Positions 43,982 to 47,874 of a stretch of DNA of 47,874 nt are shown here, in pieces. The DNA lies in assembly GCA_005776945.1 (NCBI GenBank), contig SXOB01000004.1:1-47874 (forward strand). The letters run 5' to 3'. Source of the DNA: Pseudomonadota bacterium (GTDB lineage Bacteria; Myxococcota_A; UBA796; GCA-2862545). Made by a program: the position numbers and the translations under genes. The notes beneath the pieces are model-generated. The model made no database searches and was not told the DNA's origin. It worked only from the letters and a program-made list of their open reading frames with translations. Numbering within the stretch: position 1 is the stretch's first letter; each line of letters starts with the position of its first letter.

Positions 43982-44499
43982 GCGCCGTCACCACCTGGTT
44001 CGCCTGCACCGACCCCATCGCCGACGTGTGGGAGGGACCTTGGCAGATCCTGGAGTCGACGATTGCGACGCCCGAATGTGATGGCCCCACCGAGGGCCTG
44101 GACCTCGGCGTCGACCACTTGAAGATGGCCTTCGGCTCTCGCGACCCGTGGCTGGTGCAGGTCAACCTGTGCGACGGGCCCGACGATTGCGAAAACGGAA
44201 CGGCGTGGCGAGTTGTGGCCTTGGACGCGTTGTCCGAAGACGCGGGCAGTGGAACGTACATGCTCGTGTCCTTTTCCCCCTCGACCGGCGGAGGCGCTGG
44301 CTTCTGCGACCTTGAGCGCACGATCAGCACGTGGACGCTCGACGGCGACCACGCCGTGTTCGCCTTCGACACGCGCAGCGACGTAGGCGGTACCGCCGCC
44401 AGCGCCGCCGACTGCGAAGCGGCTGGCGCCGGCCTGCTCGACAACCCGCCCGAGGATTGCACGAGCCGAATGGTGATCGAGGCCCGCCTGGCGCCGTGA
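43978..44499 (+). CDS. Small putative lipoprotein inside lpx operon, unknown function
   Basis: Not recognised. It has about 173 residues. A TTG at 43978 overlaps the oxidoreductase stop (TTGA) and gives MSAVTTWFA before a Cys; an in-frame ATG at 43972 gives MGLSAVTTWFA, also short and without basic residues. The mature part is acidic and Cys-containing, with CDGP repeated (TPECDGPTEG, NLCDGPDDCEN) and strands alternating with Gly turns (ILESTIATPE, WLVQVNLC, WRVVALDALS, GTYMLVSFSPSTGGGAGFC), consistent with a small beta-barrel or sandwich. The stop overlaps the lpxB start (GTGA). Placement between lipid A genes hints at an envelope role, but no LPS-transport family match is evident. Confidence 0.7.
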   Translation: MSAVTTWFACTDPIADVWEGPWQILESTIATPECDGPTEGLDLGVDHLKMAFGSRDPWLVQVNLCDGPDDCENGTAWRVVALDALSEDAGSGTYMLVSFSPSTGGGAGFCDLERTISTWTLDGDHAVFAFDTRSDVGGTAASAADCEAAGAGLLDNPPEDCTSRMVIEARLAP

Positions 44500-45536
44500 C
44501 GCGCATCCTACTGCATGCCGCGGAGCCAAGTGGGGACGCCATCGGCGCACTCGTGGCTGCCGAGCTTCGGCGACGACTGCCCGACGCTGTGATCCGTGGC
44601 CTCGCCGGCCCGGCGATGATCGCCGCGGGCGTCGCGCCCCTCGCCCCGGTCGAGAACCTCGGGGTGCTCGGCATCGTCGAAGCGCTGGGCCACGTCGGTG
44701 CCGCCTGGCGGGCGCGCGAGGCGGCGAGGCGTGCCTTGCCGGGCGCCGACTTGGTCGTGACGGTCGACGCGCCGGACCTGATGCTTTGCGTCGCGGCCGA
44801 CGCCCGCTCAAAGGGGACTCCTACCGTCCACATCGTCGCGCCCCAAGTGTGGGCCTGGCGACCGGGACGGGTGCGCCGTGTCGCGCGGGCCGTCGACACC
44901 CTCGTCGCCTTCTTTCCGTGGGAAGCGCAGTGGTTCGCGTCCACCTCCCTTCATGTCGCCACCGTCGGTCACCCCCTCGCTGCCGTCGGGACCCACGCGG
45001 CAGAGGCGTCCACCTACGCTCTCATGCCTGGCTCCCGTGCATCGGAGCATCGCCGGTATGGGCCTGTGTTGTGCGCTGTTGCAGCCGCCATCCGCGCCCG
45101 CGAGCCCATGGCCACATTCCTCGTCCCGGCCCCGTCCGGGACCTTGGGCGACCTCGACGCCACCTACGTGCCGACCGTACGCGAAGCGGCGAGGCGAAGC
45201 CGCTCCGTGGCCGTCGCCAGCGGTACGGCGACGCTCGAGGTGGCGGCCGTGGGCGCTCCGATGGCCATCCTCGGCCTCCTCCACCCTGTGACGACTTGGC
45301 TTGCGCGCCGTTGGCTGACGGTCAAACATGTCGGCCTGCCAAACTTGATCGTCGACCGCCGAGCCGTGCCCGAATTCCTGGCCCCCATCGATCCAGGCGC
45401 CGTCGCCGACGTCATGCTCGCGGCAGAACCCCTCCCAAGCGACGTAGGTAGCGCCATCGTGGCGCTCGGCGCTGAAGGCGCCGTCCATCGCATCGGAGCC
45501 GTCCTACTCGAGCGACTCTCGACCGGACCCCGCTGA
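44496..45536 (+). CDS. lpxB: Lipid A disaccharide synthase LpxB
   Basis: Condenses UDP-2,3-diacylglucosamine with lipid X at the inner membrane, family GT19. It has 346 residues, shorter than E. coli LpxB (382). Family blocks are all present: AEPSGD near the start, the hydrophobic ENLGVLGIVEAL, PQVWAWRPGRVRR, FFPWE, VGHPL, MPGSRASE, SGTATLE and KHVGLPNLIVDRRAVPEFL. The GTG start at 44496 overlaps the upstream lipoprotein stop (GTGA). The 3' end overlaps the convergent glycosyltransferase gene by 33 nt, so the two transcripts are antisense there. Confidence 0.93.
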   Translation: MTRILLHAAEPSGDAIGALVAAELRRRLPDAVIRGLAGPAMIAAGVAPLAPVENLGVLGIVEALGHVGAAWRAREAARRALPGADLVVTVDAPDLMLCVAADARSKGTPTVHIVAPQVWAWRPGRVRRVARAVDTLVAFFPWEAQWFASTSLHVATVGHPLAAVGTHAAEASTYALMPGSRASEHRRYGPVLCAVAAAIRAREPMATFLVPAPSGTLGDLDATYVPTVREAARRSRSVAVASGTATLEVAAVGAPMAILGLLHPVTTWLARRWLTVKHVGLPNLIVDRRAVPEFLAPIDPGAVADVMLAAEPLPSDVGSAIVALGAEGAVHRIGAVLLERLSTGPR

Positions 45537-46700
45537 CGCCGGGACGGCGCGTACGCCCTCGGCCTCTTTGCCCGGCCCCCATGGGAACATCGCGCGGCGC
45601 CCCGCCACGACCACCCAGTCGACGCCCTCCTCCATGGGGGGCTCCACGGAACGGGTCGCGAAGGTGACGCCGGAGGGGCAACCGTTGGCCCTCCAGGCGG
45701 GGCTGGCCGAGGGGTCGACGACCACCACGCCCGCCAAGTCATGGCACAGGGCGGAAATGTCCGTCACGGGCACGCCCGGGAACCTGGCAACGCTGATGCC
45801 GCCGAGCAGAACGACCATCGCGACCGCGTTCCATCCCGGCAGGCGCTCAGCGAGCGCCAGGGCAACGAAGGGCATCAACAGGAGGGCGCCCCGGTGGGGT
45901 CCAAGGGGCCAGAGGTCAGCGACCGAAAGGACGACGAACAGGCCCGTTGCGCTCGCCAAGGCGCGAACTTGGGGCCCAGGCGCCGTGGCCAATCCCACCC
46001 AGAGGGCAGCCCCCAACGCCCATGGGACCGCGTCCCAACCCGTCAGCCACCAACCCGCCATGGCCAGCCAATCCTCGGGCCACGACGGGGGGCGTCGCGC
46101 AGCAAAATCCCGAAGGCCCGCCATCTGGTGCGCGACGAGCGGCGCCGCAAGCGCGCCGCCAACCGCCAGCGCTACGATCGACGACCAGGCGCGGTCGCGC
46201 ACCGCGACGGCCGCCGCGACCATTCCGGCTCCCCAGCCCGACGCAAGGGCGAAGAGGGAGGCAAGGACGCGGGCGGCGCTGCCCCGGTCTCTGGCATCGA
46301 GCACGAGCGCCACGGCGAGGACGGCGAGCGCCCACGGTCGGCCTTCGCGACCATACGCGACAAGAGGCGGAAGAACCGCGCAGAACCACGCAGCGCGCTC
46401 CCCCATGGCGTCCCCGCCTGCCCGGGATGCGACACGCTGAAGAACGGCGACCGTCGCCAACGAGGCGGCAAAGGCGGGCCATCGAATGGCCGATGCCGGC
46501 CCCAATGGCAAGGCGACGGTGGCCAAGAGGTCGTAGAGCGGCGGGTGCATTTCGGTCGCCAAGAAGCGAGCGGACGCCTCGGACCACGTCGGGGCGGAGG
46601 CCACGGCCCACGTGAGGCCCTCATCGTGCCATAGGGGCCGTTCGCGCAGGCCGGGCCAGCGCAGCGCCACCGCGACGAGCCAGAGTGCCGCGACGCGCAT
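45504..46700 (-). CDS. GT-C family membrane glycosyltransferase (PMT/ArnT-like)
   Basis: Integral inner-membrane protein of 398 residues with about nine helices. The first extracytoplasmic loop has the acidic LWHDEGLTWAVA pattern, and HPPLYDLL follows later, typical of GT39/PMT-2-type transferases that use polyprenyl-phosphate sugars. The C-terminal ~80 residues are a small soluble domain. The ATG at 46700 is chosen over the more distal 46793 because GGGGAA lies 5 nt upstream and a membrane helix starts immediately. The acceptor is unknown; modification of lipid A or of surface glycans would fit the neighbourhood. Its 3' end overlaps lpxB by 33 nt, and it is divergent from another GT-C gene 34 nt away. 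Confidence 0.78.
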   Translation of the reverse strand: MRVAALWLVAVALRWPGLRERPLWHDEGLTWAVASAPTWSEASARFLATEMHPPLYDLLATVALPLGPASAIRWPAFAASLATVAVLQRVASRAGGDAMGERAAWFCAVLPPLVAYGREGRPWALAVLAVALVLDARDRGSAARVLASLFALASGWGAGMVAAAVAVRDRAWSSIVALAVGGALAAPLVAHQMAGLRDFAARRPPSWPEDWLAMAGWWLTGWDAVPWALGAALWVGLATAPGPQVRALASATGLFVVLSVADLWPLGPHRGALLLMPFVALALAERLPGWNAVAMVVLLGGISVARFPGVPVTDISALCHDLAGVVVVDPSASPAWRANGCPSGVTFATRSVEPPMEEGVDWVVVAGRRAMFPWGPGKEAEGVRAVPASAGSGRESLE

Positions 46701-46734
46701 GCCGTTCCCCAGGTGGCCCGCTATCCGTGGACGG

Positions 46735-47874
46735 ATGTCGCCGAACGCCACCGCCGTTGGGATTCTGGCCGTGACGGCGGGCCTTCGAATCATCTGTGCC
46801 AGCGCGCTTGGACCGCTGGCCGACGAAGCCTGGTATCGGCTCTGGTCTGAACGTCCGGCGCTCGGCTACTACGACCAGCCGCCGGGTATCGCCGTGGCGG
46901 TTGGCCTCGGCGCCTGGCTGCAGGACGACGCGCTGGGTTGGCGCCTCCCCGGCCTGCTCGCCGCCTCGTTCGCCCCTCTCGCCCTGCTCCGCCATACGCC
47001 CAATCCGGTGGCTTGGGCGCTCTGGTGCGCAACGCTCCCGTCGTTCGGCGTTCTCGGCACGTTGGCGACGCCCGACGTCGGCCTGCTCGCCCTCATTCCT
47101 TTGGCGCTGCGGTTTTGGCTCGACGGACGCGCCTTGGCGTTCGGTGCCGCGGTGGGTGCCGCGACGTTGTTTCGGCACGACGCCGCCCTGCTCGGCGCCC
47201 TCGCCCTGATCGGCCAACCCGCGGCCTTCGGCCTTCGGGCGGCGCTGGCCGCAGCAAGTGTGTCCGCGCCCCACATCGTGTGGTTGCTACGCCACGACGC
47301 CATCACCCTGCATTTCCAGGCATCCCAGGCCCTTTGGCGGGGATCCGCCGACCCGCTTGGTCCGCTCATGGCCGCGGCGGGGCAATGGCTGGCGGTCACG
47401 CCCGTCGCCGCATCCGCGGGGGCGGCCGCGATCGTCGGGTCGCGCGATCCGTTGGCACGTTGGGTGGTGGGGTTTGCCCTTCTGCACGGCATCGCCGCCG
47501 TCGGCGCACCTCCCGAACTGCATTGGCCCACCTGGGGGTGGTTGCCGGTGGGCCTGTTGCTTTCGCGTACCGACGGCCGCTTGACGCGCGCCCGGGACGT
47601 CGGGCTCGCGCTGGCCGGTGCTGCGCAACTCGCGTTGTGGACCCATCTCGCAGTCCGCCCGCTGGTTTCGCTGGCCGACGACCCCCGCGGCCGATTCCGC
47701 GTCGGAGAGGCCCTGGCCGACGTCGCCGCCCCATGGCTGCTCCCGGAGGGAGCCGAACGCCGGTCGACGGAGGCGGCGGACATTCCCGCCGTCCTCACCG
47801 AACGGTACCAAGAGGCCGCGCTGTTGGCGCATCACCTCGGGGTCCCCGTCGTCGTCGCGCCGGAATGCGGCCGG
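46735..47874 (+). CDS. GT-C membrane glycosyltransferase (ArnT/PMT-like), 3' end cut by window
   Basis: This open frame runs from an ATG at 46735 for 380 codons to the last base without a stop, so only the N-terminal part is visible. The first loop carries DEAWYRLWSERPALGYYDQPP (D30/E31), which closely resembles the DEAYYWxWS...GYYDHPP signature of ArnT-like polyprenyl-phosphate-dependent glycosyltransferases, followed by about nine hydrophobic helices (to ~320) and a soluble region. The DE pair is the metal/catalytic-type acidic motif of GT-C enzymes. It is divergent from the related gene at 46700 but only distantly similar. A GCTATCCGT box (46720-46728) lies 6 nt before the ATG; if that is a -10 element the message would be leaderless. 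Confidence 0.78.
   Translation, partial: MSPNATAVGILAVTAGLRIICASALGPLADEAWYRLWSERPALGYYDQPPGIAVAVGLGAWLQDDALGWRLPGLLAASFAPLALLRHTPNPVAWALWCATLPSFGVLGTLATPDVGLLALIPLALRFWLDGRALAFGAAVGAATLFRHDAALLGALALIGQPAAFGLRAALAAASVSAPHIVWLLRHDAITLHFQASQALWRGSADPLGPLMAAAGQWLAVTPVAASAGAAAIVGSRDPLARWVVGFALLHGIAAVGAPPELHWPTWGWLPVGLLLSRTDGRLTRARDVGLALAGAAQLALWTHLAVRPLVSLADDPRGRFRVGEALADVAAPWLLPEGAERRSTEAADIPAVLTERYQEAALLAHHLGVPVVVAPECGR

Overview
The window is about 48 kb of very dense, high-GC bacterial chromosome with no gap over about 140 bases, no rRNA or tRNA that I can see, and no CRISPR array or recognisable transposase. The gene content points to a Myxococcota-like (deltaproteobacterial) lineage. It has C-terminal sorting tags of the MYXO-CTERM type (Cys, Gly-rich stretch, hydrophobic helix, Arg cluster), MopE-type and DUF4215 Cys/Asp repeats, a DUF1501/CxxCH-protein pair, FG-GAP/ASPIC lipoproteins, many secreted hydrolases and a Gram-negative lipid A pathway. 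No species is assigned.

Layout. 1-140: the end of a dispersed palindromic element that supplies the stop codon of the next gene. 137-6540 (minus): a sulfatase, and a 1601-residue surface protein in which a beta-helix/MopE/MYXO-CTERM protein is fused in frame to an OmpA-type barrel. 6619-9186 (plus, divergent): a 7TM hybrid histidine kinase. 9230-13335 (minus): a PPP-type phosphatase, a Cys-rich lipoprotein, an ATP-grasp enzyme and a polytopic membrane protein. 13420-18449 (plus): a PilZ protein, then coupled topoisomerase A and B subunits (parC, parE). 18474-22648 (minus): a secreted metzincin and a zinc phospholipase C-like protein with a MYXO-CTERM-like tail. 22736-33020 (plus): a TPR-ClpC fusion, an alpha/beta-hydrolase lipoprotein, a small exported protein, and a tightly coupled four-gene unit (SRPBCC, unknown, TPM, Tim44-like). 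33029-42335 (minus): a six-gene unit of fused WaaA-LpxK, DUF1588-like CxxCH lipoprotein, DUF1501 protein, cytochrome c/beta-solenoid lipoprotein, TIGR02757 protein and FG-GAP/ASPIC lipoprotein. 42390-45536 (plus, divergent): lpxA, Gfo/Idh/MocA oxidoreductase, small lipoprotein, lpxB. 45504-47874: two divergent GT-C membrane glycosyltransferases, the second cut by the window end.

How the genes work together. The right third is a lipid A/Kdo module arranged around a 54-bp divergent region (42336-42389), with outer-membrane or periplasmic lipoproteins co-transcribed on both arms. The left and centre encode surface and secreted proteins. Almost all operon joints are 1-14 nt overlaps (ATGA, GTGA, TTGA, TGATG), which helps fix start codons. 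These starts imply that many exported proteins here carry extremely short signal peptides without a basic N-region. The most unusual items are the beta-helix/MYXO-CTERM/OmpA fusion, the ClpC-like unfoldase whose N-terminus is about 760 residues of TPRs in large super-repeats, the WaaA-LpxK fusion, and the cytochrome c/beta-solenoid lipoprotein.
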